From the NCBI RefSeq assembly GCF_001661075.1, contig NZ_CP014870.1:3864501-3928500 (forward strand): a stretch of DNA of 64,000 nt, read 5' to 3'. The translations under genes were made by a program, and so were the position numbers. Origin of the DNA: Pseudomonas silesiensis. GTDB taxonomy: Bacteria; Pseudomonadota; Gammaproteobacteria; Pseudomonadales; Pseudomonadaceae. How positions within the stretch are numbered: position 1 is the stretch's first letter; each line of letters starts with the position of its first letter. This document shows positions 27,520-34,535 of the stretch, piece by piece. The notes under the pieces were generated by a model that searched no databases, was not told the origin of the DNA, and saw nothing but the letters and a program-made list of their open reading frames with translations.

Positions 27520-29028
27520 TCAAGGTAACGTGATCCAGACCGCCTTCGTTTCGAGCAGATAATCGAGCTGCTCCGCGCCCAGGTCCTTGCCGAAACCGGA
27601 CTGCTTGTAGCCACCGAACGGCATCGACGGGTCGAGGGTGCCGTGGGCGTTGACGTAGACCGACCCCGCTTTCAACCGTGGGATCAGGCTGTGCACCTTT
27701 CCAAGGTCATTGGAATACAGTGCGGCCGCCAGGCCGTAAGGCGAGTCATTGGCCAGGGCCAGCGCCTCTTCCTCATCGTCGAACGGTGCGGTCACCAGCA
27801 CCGGGCCAAAGATCTCTTCCTGGACGATGCGCATGTCGTTGCGGCAATGGGCAAAAATGGTCGGCTCGACGAAGAAACCGGGGCCCTCCACAGGCTGGCC
27901 GCCGTAGATCAGTTCGGCGCCTTCCTGTTTGCCGGTTTCGATGTAGTCGGTCACTCGCTGCTGCTGCAACGCCGAGACCAGCGGGCTGATGAAGCAATCC
28001 GGATCCAGGCCCGGCGCCATCTTCAAGGTCCGTGTATAGGCGATCAGTTCCCGCAGGAATTCGTCATGGACGCTGCGATGAATATAAGCCCGCGTGCCGG
28101 CATCGCACACCTGGCCCGAGTTGAAAAACACACCGTTGGCGATGGCTTGGGCGGCGGCTTTCAGATCGGCGTCGGCCAGCACGATTACCGGTGATTTTCC
28201 TCCGAGTTCCAGGGTTAGTCGCTTCATTTCGTCCAGCGCCGCACGGCCGACGGTGCGACCGACCGGGGTCGAACCGGTGAAGGTCAGCTTGTCGATGCCC
28301 GGGTGAGTGGCCATGGCTGCGCCGACCACACTGCCGCGGCCGGTGACGATGTTGATCACCCCGTCCGGGATGCCGGCTTCCTGCACCAGTTCAGCGAATC
28401 GCAAGGCCGACAGCGAGGTCAGTTCGGCGGGTTTGACCACCACGGTGCAGCCGGTTGCCAACGCAGCGCCAAGCTTCCAGGCCATGGTCTGCAACGGGAA
28501 ATTCCACGGCACGATGGCACCCACCACACCCACCGCTTCCTTGCGGGTATAGGCCAGGTAGTTGCCCGGCAGCGATGGCTCGACGGTGCGGCCGTGAAGC
28601 TTGGTGGCCCAGCCGGCGAAATAGCGCAGGGTATCGACCGTGCCCTGGATATCGACATCCCGGGCGAAGGCCGCTGACTTGCCCATGTCGATCGATTCGA
28701 TTTCCGCCAGTTCCGCGGCGTTGTTTTCAATCAGGTCGGCCAGGCGCTGCATCATGCGTTCGCGTTCTGCCGGTTTGGCCTGACGCCAGGCCCCACCGTC
28801 GAATTGCGCGCGGGCGGCTTGCACGGCGCGATCCAGGTCGTGGGTGGTGCCCATGGGAATCCGGGTGATCAGGCCTGCGGTCGAAGGTTCGATGACATCG
28901 CTGGTCTGCCCGTCGCTGGCGTCGACAAAGGCGCCGCCGATGAACATCTTCTGCGCCTTGCCGAGGAAGGTCTGGGTGGCTTCGGAGACGCCGAACTTCT
29001 GCAGGTAATTTTTGACGATCGTGTCCAT
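27520..29028 (-). CDS. NAD(P)-dependent aldehyde dehydrogenase
   Basis: 502 residues from the ATG at 29028; a GTG two codons earlier is an alternative. Complete ALDH: VGAIVPWNFPLQTMAWKLGAALATGCTVVVKPAE, GFTGS-type LTFTGSTPVGRTVGRAA, general base in LELGGKSPVIVL, catalytic cysteine in FFNSGQVCDAGTR, EEIFGPVLVTAPF and PFGGYKQSGFGKDLG. It oxidises an aldehyde to the acid. Operon position after the ureohydrolase and with the GMC alcohol oxidase suggests the alcohol-aldehyde-acid route of one substrate. Confidence 0.92.
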   Translation of the reverse strand: MDTIVKNYLQKFGVSEATQTFLGKAQKMFIGGAFVDASDGQTSDVIEPSTAGLITRIPMGTTHDLDRAVQAARAQFDGGAWRQAKPAERERMMQRLADLIENNAAELAEIESIDMGKSAAFARDVDIQGTVDTLRYFAGWATKLHGRTVEPSLPGNYLAYTRKEAVGVVGAIVPWNFPLQTMAWKLGAALATGCTVVVKPAELTSLSALRFAELVQEAGIPDGVINIVTGRGSVVGAAMATHPGIDKLTFTGSTPVGRTVGRAALDEMKRLTLELGGKSPVIVLADADLKAAAQAIANGVFFNSGQVCDAGTRAYIHRSVHDEFLRELIAYTRTLKMAPGLDPDCFISPLVSALQQQRVTDYIETGKQEGAELIYGGQPVEGPGFFVEPTIFAHCRNDMRIVQEEIFGPVLVTAPFDDEEEALALANDSPYGLAAALYSNDLGKVHSLIPRLKAGSVYVNAHGTLDPSMPFGGYKQSGFGKDLGAEQLDYLLETKAVWITLP

Positions 29029-29055
29029 TTTCACTCTCTCTGTGCGGCGGTCAGA

Positions 29056-30060
29056 TCACGCCGAGGCCGTGGTGGTTGCGCTCATGACGTGCCGCGCCTG
29101 AGCCCGCTCGTGGAAGATGAAGCCGATGCTGTTGAGCAGCAGCTGCGCCGCCAGGATCGAGGTCATGCCGGTCGGGTCATAGACGGGCGCCACCTCCACC
29201 AGGTCCATGCCGACGATGTTGCCCTGGCTGCGTTTGGCCAGGGCCTGGATGATTTCCAGCACTTCGTAATAGAGGAAACCGCCATGGCTGGGGGTGCCCG
29301 TGCCGGGTGCGATGGAAGGGTCGAAACCGTCGATGTCGATGGTGATGTAGTAATTGATGTTCTGCGGGATCAGCGCCAGCACACCGTCGACGCCCAGGCG
29401 CCGCACATCGCGCACCGAGAGGATCTTCGAGCCGGCCGCATGGGCTGCTTCGTAGTCGTCGCGATTGGAGGAAGACACATTGCGGATGCCCATCTGGGTC
29501 ATGCCGACGATGTGGTTCATTTCCGAAGCACGGCGCAGCGGGTTGCCATGGCCATAACGCACGCCATGGCGTTCGTCGACAAAGTCCAGGTGCGCATCGA
29601 AATGGATGATGTGAATCGGGCCGCGCCCCTCGAAGGCCTTGATCACCGGGGCGTGCACCGAGTGATCGCCACCGAGCACCACCGGCATGACGCCGGCATC
29701 GAGGATCTTGCGCACCGCGTATTCGGTGTTCTGGTTGCTGGTGACCATGTCGGTGTGCACGATATCGGCGTCACCGACATCGACCATGCGCACGTCGGCG
29801 GCGGTCAGGTACATGACGTCATCTTCGTGGTCGTAGGCGCCGGCATGGCCGAAGGAGAACAGCGTCGATGCCTCGCGAATCCCCCGTGGCCCGAAGCGGG
29901 CGCCGGAGCGCCACTGGGTGCCCATGTCGTTGGGCACGCCGAGTACTGCGACGTCGGCATCCAGGGCATCCCAATCGGTGCACACCGGGGATTTGCCAAA
30001 GGTGCAGTGCCCCACGAATGGCAGGTTCAGACGACCGGATTCATAACCGTTGTTCGACAT
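29056..30060 (-). CDS. speB: Agmatinase/guanidinobutyrase (ureohydrolase)
   Basis: 334 residues from the ATG at 30060, behind GAGAGG. It hydrolyses a guanidino group to an amine plus urea at a binuclear Mn centre: metal motifs VVLGGDHSVHAPV, IIHFDAHLDFVDERHGVRYGHG and YITIDIDGFDPSIAPGTGTPSHGG are intact. Agmatine, 4-guanidinobutyrate (GbuA) and 3-guanidinopropionate (GpuA) enzymes look alike; the adjacent LysR and NCS1 permease copy the gbuA neighbourhood of P. aeruginosa, so guanidinobutyrase is my preferred role even though automated naming is usually speB. First gene of a four-gene operon. Confidence 0.85.
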   Translation of the reverse strand: MSNNGYESGRLNLPFVGHCTFGKSPVCTDWDALDADVAVLGVPNDMGTQWRSGARFGPRGIREASTLFSFGHAGAYDHEDDVMYLTAADVRMVDVGDADIVHTDMVTSNQNTEYAVRKILDAGVMPVVLGGDHSVHAPVIKAFEGRGPIHIIHFDAHLDFVDERHGVRYGHGNPLRRASEMNHIVGMTQMGIRNVSSSNRDDYEAAHAAGSKILSVRDVRRLGVDGVLALIPQNINYYITIDIDGFDPSIAPGTGTPSHGGFLYYEVLEIIQALAKRSQGNIVGMDLVEVAPVYDPTGMTSILAAQLLLNSIGFIFHERAQARHVMSATTTASA

Positions 30061-30098
30061 TTCAAGCCTCTCCACTTCTTGTTATCGGCTTGGCGGAC

Positions 30099-30114
30099 TG
30101 CAAGGCGACCGCCG
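30099..30114 (-). promoter_or_regulatory. Candidate sigma-54 promoter for the ureohydrolase operon
   Basis: Minus-strand CGGCGGTCGCCTTGCA has GG and GC exactly 10 bases apart, as in the -24/-12 consensus (TGGCAC-N5-TTGCA), though the first base and the ACG part deviate. Transcription would begin about 28 nt before the ATG at 30060. A sigma-54 activator is encoded 1.1 kb away. Weak by itself. Confidence 0.35.
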
Positions 30115-30172
30115 TTGAAGTGACTATGGGCGCAGGTTTTCGTGGAAAAAATGCTAAACATCAGATACTCAT

Positions 30173-30187
30173 ATCGGCATTACCGAT
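30173..30187. promoter_or_regulatory. Candidate LysR box
   Basis: ATCGG-catta-CCGAT includes T-N11-A. It lies 25 nt before the LysR start (30212) and upstream of the divergent ureohydrolase gene, the classic position for autoregulation and activation. Confidence 0.5.
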
Positions 30188-30211
30188 GCATCCATTCCCG
30201 GGAGGTCCAAG

Positions 30212-31126
30212 GTGATCCAGCTGCACGATGTCGATCTGAAACTGCTCAGGGTGTTTGCCACGATTGTCAGGTGCGGCGGGTTCTCTGCCGCGCAGGCGGC
30301 GTTGAACGCCGGCCAGTCGACCATCAGCGAACAGATGACTCACCTGGAAACCCGGCTCGGGGTCAAACTCTGCCAACGGGGGCGCAGCGGCTTTCGCCTG
30401 ACCGAGCAAGGCGTGGCGATCCATGAAGCGACCCAGCGCCTGCTCTCGGCGGTGGAAAATTTCTGCATGGACGCCGACGTGCTCAAGCAGCACATCAGCG
30501 GCAAGCTCAACCTGGGTATCATCGACACCACCATTACCGATCCGGCCTCGCCGCTGCCGCGCACCACCCAACGCTTCGTGTCCCGAGGGCATGACGTGCA
30601 CCTCAACGTGTACGTCGGCACCCCGGCGGAACTGGAAGAACGCGTCCTCGACGGCCGCCTGCACCTGGCGATCGGGCACTTCCCGATCCACGTTCCCGGC
30701 CTGTTGCAGTCACCGCTGTATCAGGAAGCCCTGGGGCTGTATTGCGGGCGGCGGCATCCGCTGTACGGCAGCAAGGCCGAGGGAGAGGAACTGCTCGAAG
30801 AAATTGCCGCGAGCCGGATCGTGGTCAGGGGCTACATGCAGCAATACGACCTGGAGCACCTGGGCGTGAGCAAGGCCGCGGCCACCGTGGACAACATCGA
30901 AGCGCTGGCCATCCTGCTGATTTCCGGTGCCTATCTGGGCTTCTTGCCGGTGCACTTCGCTACCCAGTGGGTCAAGACCGGCGAAATGCATCAGCTGGCG
31001 CCCAGCAGCCTGCAGTTGATGTCGCCGTTCGATGTGATCACCCGACGCGGCACTGCCCCGCCGCCGATCCTGCAGGCCTTTCTCGAGGACCTGGACGCCT
31101 GTTCACGCAAGACCGCCAGTCACTGA
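30212..31126 (+). CDS. LysR-family regulator (GbuR-like)
   Basis: 304 residues, GTG start at 30212 behind GGAGG. HTH: LKLLRVFATIVRCGGFSAAQAALNAGQSTISEQMTHLETRLGVKLCQRGRSGFRLTEQG (about residues 8-66), then a hinge and substrate domain (KLNLGIIDTTITDPASPLPRT...). It is divergent from the ureohydrolase operon; in P. aeruginosa gbuR has the same arrangement and activates gbuA with 4-guanidinobutyrate. That role is inferred here from synteny, not from effector residues. Confidence 0.88.
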   Translation: MIQLHDVDLKLLRVFATIVRCGGFSAAQAALNAGQSTISEQMTHLETRLGVKLCQRGRSGFRLTEQGVAIHEATQRLLSAVENFCMDADVLKQHISGKLNLGIIDTTITDPASPLPRTTQRFVSRGHDVHLNVYVGTPAELEERVLDGRLHLAIGHFPIHVPGLLQSPLYQEALGLYCGRRHPLYGSKAEGEELLEEIAASRIVVRGYMQQYDLEHLGVSKAAATVDNIEALAILLISGAYLGFLPVHFATQWVKTGEMHQLAPSSLQLMSPFDVITRRGTAPPPILQAFLEDLDACSRKTASH

Positions 31127-31207
31127 CAGACACCGCTCGCCACAATCGAACAGTGCCCGGCATACTGATCGGCGCAGTCATCCCGTCAGCCACCTTGCAG
31201 GCCCGTC

Positions 31208-32716
31208 ATGCGCATCCACGTCACCTTCATCGACCGCGTCGGCATCACCCAGGAAGTACTGGCCCTGCTCGGCGGGCGCAGTTTCAATCTGGACGCCGTC
31301 GAGATGGTGCCACCGAACGTGTACATCGATGCCCCGACCCTCGGTGCCGATGTGCTGGAGGAACTGCGCGAGGCCTTGCTCGGCGTGAAGGGCGTACAGG
31401 CGGTGACCCTGGTCGACATCCTCCCGGGACAACGTCGCCGCCTGCAACTGGATGCCTTGCTCGCGGCCAGCATCGACCCGGTGCTGGCGGTGGATGACCG
31501 CGGCCATGTGCTGCTGGCCAATCCGGCGCTGATCGCCCTGTGTGGTCGTGAACCGGCGGGAGAGCCGCTGACGGCGCTGTTCGATGATCCCGACTTGCAG
31601 CGCACGCTGATCGAACACGGCTACCGTCTGCCCATGCACGAGGTCAGCCTCGCCGGCCAGACCTTGCTGCTCGACGCGATGCCGATCACCGATGCCGGCG
31701 CCCTGCTGACCCTGTATCAACCGAATCGCATCGGCGAACGCCTTTCGGCGCTGCACCATGACCATGCCGAAGGGTTCGATGCGCTGCTGGGCGAATCCCC
31801 GGCAATTCGCACCCTCAAGGCCCGCGCCCAGCGGGTGGCCACCCTCGACGCACCGCTGCTGATCCAGGGCGAAACCGGCACCGGCAAAGAGCTGGTGGCC
31901 CGTGCTTGCCACGCCATCAGTACCCGGCGTGACGCGCCCTTCCTGGCCCTGAACTGCGCGGCACTGCCGGAAAGCCTCGCCGAAAGCGAGCTGTTCGGCT
32001 ACGCCGCCGGCGCCTTCACCGGCGCGCAACGGGGAGGCAAACTCGGCCTGCTGGAACTGGCCGACCAAGGCACGGTATTCCTCGACGAAGTCGGCGAAAT
32101 GTCGCCCTACCTGCAAGCCAAGCTGCTGCGCTTCCTGAGCGATGGCTGCTTCCGTCGGGTGGGTGGCGATCGCGAGGTCAAGGTCAACGTGCGGATCCTC
32201 AGCGCAACCCACCGTGACCTGGAAAAAATGGTCAGCGAAGGCAGCTTTCGCGAAGACCTGTTCTACCGCCTGAATGTGCTCAACCTGCAAGTGCCACCGC
32301 TGCGCGAACGCGGCCACGACATCCTGCTGATGGCCAATCACTTCATGCAACAGGCCTGCGCACAGATCCAGCGCCCGGTCTGCCGCCTCGCACCAGGCAC
32401 GTATCCGGCGCTGCTCGGCAACCGCTGGCCGGGCAACGTCCGGCAACTGCAGAACGTGATCTTCCGCGCCGCCGCCATTTGCGAAAACCCGCTGGTAGAC
32501 ATCGACGACCTCGATATCGCCCGCACGACCATGGAGCGGCAGAACGCCGGTGAGGTCGGCAGTCTGGAGGCGGCCGTTGGTGACTTTGAAAAAAACCTGT
32601 TGGAACAGCTTTACCGCAGCTATCCGTCGAGCCGTTTATTGGCTGCGCGGTTACAGACTTCGCACAGTGCGATTGCTATTCGGCTGCGTAAATATGGGAT
32701 TCCGGGGAAGCTTTGA
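31208..32716 (+). CDS. TyrR/PhhR/GcsR-type sigma-54 activator with ACT and PAS domains
   Basis: 502 residues. N-terminal ACT domain (1-75: MRIHVTFIDRVGITQEVLALLGGRSFNL) for amino-acid sensing, PAS-like domain (80-180: LLAASIDPVLAVDDRGHVLLANPALIALCGREPAGEP), AAA+ domain with Walker A GETGTGKE (221-228), sigma-54 contact loop GAFTGA (268-273), Walker B TVFLDEVGE (289-297), sensor region RWPGNVRQLQN, and a TyrR-type C-terminal HTH (SSRLLAARLQTSHSAIAIRLRKYG). GAFTGA is intact, so unlike E. coli TyrR it should activate sigma-54 promoters. GcsR of P. aeruginosa, which senses glycine, is the closest functional model; a glyA gene with a sigma-54-like promoter lies 4 kb downstream. Confidence 0.88.
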   Translation: MRIHVTFIDRVGITQEVLALLGGRSFNLDAVEMVPPNVYIDAPTLGADVLEELREALLGVKGVQAVTLVDILPGQRRRLQLDALLAASIDPVLAVDDRGHVLLANPALIALCGREPAGEPLTALFDDPDLQRTLIEHGYRLPMHEVSLAGQTLLLDAMPITDAGALLTLYQPNRIGERLSALHHDHAEGFDALLGESPAIRTLKARAQRVATLDAPLLIQGETGTGKELVARACHAISTRRDAPFLALNCAALPESLAESELFGYAAGAFTGAQRGGKLGLLELADQGTVFLDEVGEMSPYLQAKLLRFLSDGCFRRVGGDREVKVNVRILSATHRDLEKMVSEGSFREDLFYRLNVLNLQVPPLRERGHDILLMANHFMQQACAQIQRPVCRLAPGTYPALLGNRWPGNVRQLQNVIFRAAAICENPLVDIDDLDIARTTMERQNAGEVGSLEAAVGDFEKNLLEQLYRSYPSSRLLAARLQTSHSAIAIRLRKYGIPGKL

Positions 32717-32888
32717 CGGGTTTGGGGATCTCAATCCAGCTTGAGTTACTGAGTTCCTAAGGGCGTGTGTTTGATCTGGATCGCGATCCGGCGATGGGTC
32801 CTCGGCGTCACGCGCTGGTGCACTAAGACGGTCAAATTCTTGCGCCGCCCCAAAACAACTAAATCACTAAACATCACAAATCATTGAA

Positions 32889-32900
32889 TTGATTAATCAA
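32889..32900. promoter_or_regulatory. 12-bp perfect palindrome (operator candidate)
   Basis: TTGATTAATCAA is self-complementary over its full length and sits upstream of the peptide operon in an otherwise non-coding stretch. Confidence 0.4.
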
Positions 32901-32961
32901 ACACATAAGCAGTAACAACTGTGTAAAACTATATAGATTAGTCCTACACACCAAAAAGCAT

Positions 32962-32983
32962 CTTCCTACACAATCATAGGAAG
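32962..32983. promoter_or_regulatory. Inverted repeat upstream of peptide gene
   Basis: Arms CTTCCTA and TAGGAAG with an 8-nt spacer, 123 nt before the peptide ATG at 33106/33111. It could be an operator or a leader-RNA stem. Confidence 0.35.
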
Positions 32984-33095
32984 TTCTACCCTCGCCAGCA
33001 ATTGAATAACTGAAAGCTCACTGCTACTAATTAATGACTTGCGAAAAAACACGCAAGCGCGGTGCGCATTCACGTGTACCGGATCCTCAATAAAA

Positions 33096-33101
33096 AAGGA
33101 G
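33096..33101 (+). promoter_or_regulatory. Strong ribosome binding site of the peptide gene
   Basis: AAGGAG follows an A run. It is 4 nt from the ATG at 33106 (an 18-codon frame) and 9 nt from the ATG at 33111 (a 37-codon frame); the second spacing is closer to optimal, which favours the longer peptide. Confidence 0.65.
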
Positions 33102-33110
33102 TAACATGAA

Positions 33111-33224
33111 ATGGGTAGCAAACGTTCTGAAATTAACACCTTCGACTATCTGCCTCAAATGATGGGCGTATCAAAAGGCTTCCTGGTTACAGAAGCTAAT
33201 TTTTTCGCCTCGCTTACCAACTAA
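33111..33224 (+). CDS. Putative RiPP precursor peptide (37 residues)
   Basis: A 37-codon frame with a strong ribosome site, directly upstream of a YcaO gene; too short for ordinary gene calling. The N-terminal part (MGSKRSEINTFDYLPQMMGV) is hydrophilic with acidic and amphipathic residues, as expected of a leader. The C-terminal part SKGFLVTEANFFASLTN is hydrophobic and rich in Ser, Thr, Asn and Phe, as expected of a core. It has no cysteine, so a thiazole-type product is excluded; oxazoline from Ser/Thr, a backbone amidine or a thioamide remain open. A cut after Lys-Gly (residues 22-23) is possible. No similarity to a named peptide is recognised. The overlapping 18-codon frame at 33106-33162 is the main competing reading. 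Confidence 0.65.
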   Translation: MGSKRSEINTFDYLPQMMGVSKGFLVTEANFFASLTN

Positions 33225-33255
33225 TCTCAATCGCTGATTGAGCACCAGTAAAAAA

Positions 33256-33281
33256 GTGCCGAAAGGGTTTCCTTTCGGCAC
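33256..33281 (+). terminator. Intercistronic hairpin between precursor and YcaO genes
   Basis: GTGCCGAAAGG-gttt-CCTTTCGGCAC, an 11-bp perfect stem, between the peptide stop (33224) and the YcaO start (33305). On the plus strand no T-run follows, so it should attenuate or protect the upstream mRNA rather than fully stop transcription, giving more peptide than enzyme. On the minus strand the A-run at 33249-33255 becomes a T-run, so it would terminate antisense transcription well. Confidence 0.7.
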
Positions 33282-33304
33282 TCAAAACAATCATGAGGCT
33301 TTTT

Positions 33305-34510
33305 ATGTCCGAACGTGAACTTACCCCCGCGGAAGCGCTTTCTCAGCTCAACAAAGTCATCAACGAATTAGGTTTGAACGCTGTGACGCGTTATACAAGT
33401 CGCAATCGGCTTGTGGCAACCGCTGAACTATTTGACAAAAACAACAACCTCATTGAGTCAGGTGCAGGCAAAGGACCCGACTCCCTCATCGGTGCGTTGG
33501 CCGAAAGCATTGAACACTACAGCACCTTTCAGCCCCACATTGGTGATCTACATCATCACCGCTGTGATTTTATCGCCACTCAGAAGCATAGCGAATGCGA
33601 AGGTCTGCTAAGCAGCTTGCCTCGCACTGGAGAAAAAATTGAGTGCTTTAAACTGACAACCCTAGACAAACGTGAAGAGTTATATATTCCAAGTATTCTA
33701 CTCTGCCCGAAAAATGCGGAAAGATTTTCTACCAACAGAAGTCCCGACGTGCAGTATTTGGCCCGCTACTCATCAAACTCAGGGATTGCCTTTGGCTGTA
33801 CCGAAGCCGAAGCACTGTTGCATGGAACCAATGAAGTCATCGAAAGGCATATCTTGTCCTGCTTTTTCATGGCAGTTTGTTCCATTGGCCCTGCCATGGA
33901 TTTATACACCCCCTCCGAGGAACTACTTACAAGCGCATTACAAGACAACCCCTCGGCTATAGAGTCCGCTAACAAGTTACAGATCATCATCATAAAGGAT
34001 ATGCTGGGTGTTTATTTTACTGTGGCATTTCCTAAAGCAGGACCTGGCGATCTTCATATTTCACCAATTGGCTCAGGATGTTCGCTGGACATCCGTACTG
34101 CAATTCAGAGAGCGACTACAGAACAATTTCAATCCCATTCATTGTATGGCATAGTTGAAGAGGCAATTGACAAGACCACCCTTGATTTACTATCAAGCTC
34201 AGACAAACTGAAAGGTCTCATCGGTTTCGCCCATATTAGAAGCCTAAGTCTGCCTTCACTCGATCAGCCGCTGACAGATTTTACTGCCAGCGTGCCGCAG
34301 CAATTAAAAACCCTACAAAATAATTTATTACGTGAAGGAAAAACAATTTTTCACAGAACCGTAGCCCGCTACTCCGGAAACAACGTGGTTTCACAGTGTT
34401 ATGTCCCTGGACTGGAGCGTTTCAACATCATTAGAAATGGCTGCTTGGTAGCACCCCAGCATATTTTACGTAAAACCTCTAAAAGCCTGCACCTTGAACA
34501 GCAAAAATAA
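33305..34510 (+). CDS. YcaO-domain RiPP-modifying enzyme
   Basis: 401 residues from the ATG at 33305, chosen for GAGG six bases upstream; an ATG at 33293 has none. YcaO enzymes use ATP to phosphorylate a peptide backbone amide, enabling azoline, thioamide or amidine formation. The three ATP/Mg motifs are present: GAGKGPDSLIGALAESIEH (53-71), SSNSGIAFGCTEAEALLHGTNEVIERH (156-182; Glu177, Glu180, Arg181) and GCSLDIRTAIQRATTEQFQ (258-276). The C-terminus (LVAPQHILRKTSKSLHLEQQK) lacks the PxPxP tail of azoline-forming YcaO proteins. No ThiF/E1-like partner, TfuA or RRE gene is adjacent. Codon use and base composition are much more AT-rich than the surroundings, a sign of transfer. Confidence 0.9.
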   Translation: MSERELTPAEALSQLNKVINELGLNAVTRYTSRNRLVATAELFDKNNNLIESGAGKGPDSLIGALAESIEHYSTFQPHIGDLHHHRCDFIATQKHSECEGLLSSLPRTGEKIECFKLTTLDKREELYIPSILLCPKNAERFSTNRSPDVQYLARYSSNSGIAFGCTEAEALLHGTNEVIERHILSCFFMAVCSIGPAMDLYTPSEELLTSALQDNPSAIESANKLQIIIIKDMLGVYFTVAFPKAGPGDLHISPIGSGCSLDIRTAIQRATTEQFQSHSLYGIVEEAIDKTTLDLLSSSDKLKGLIGFAHIRSLSLPSLDQPLTDFTASVPQQLKTLQNNLLREGKTIFHRTVARYSGNNVVSQCYVPGLERFNIIRNGCLVAPQHILRKTSKSLHLEQQK

Positions 34511-34535
34511 AACACGGACAGCCGACAGGTGCCCC

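Larger units (their letters stand above)
32717..33095 (+). promoter_or_regulatory. AT-rich leader/promoter region of the RiPP cassette
   Basis: The 394-nt gap between the sigma-54 activator and the peptide gene turns abruptly AT-rich from about 32860. It has no gene I can support. It contains a 12-bp perfect palindrome TTGATTAATCAA (32889-32900), a TATAGA-like -10 box near 32934, and the inverted repeat CTTCCTA-cacaatca-TAGGAAG (32962-32983). These are candidate operator and promoter elements for the operon at 33106-36242. Confidence 0.5.

Noticed and set aside
28804..30123. A 439-codon plus-strand frame opposite the ureohydrolase
   Set aside because: Antisense shadow with no domain; the minus-strand enzyme has all metal motifs.
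33106..33162. The 18-codon frame as the RiPP precursor
   Set aside because: Only 4 nt from the ribosome site, very short and without a leader-like part; kept as the competing reading but less likely than the 37-codon frame.
33293..33304. The ATG at 33293 as the YcaO start
   Set aside because: No ribosome site precedes it, whereas GAGG lies six bases before the ATG at 33305.
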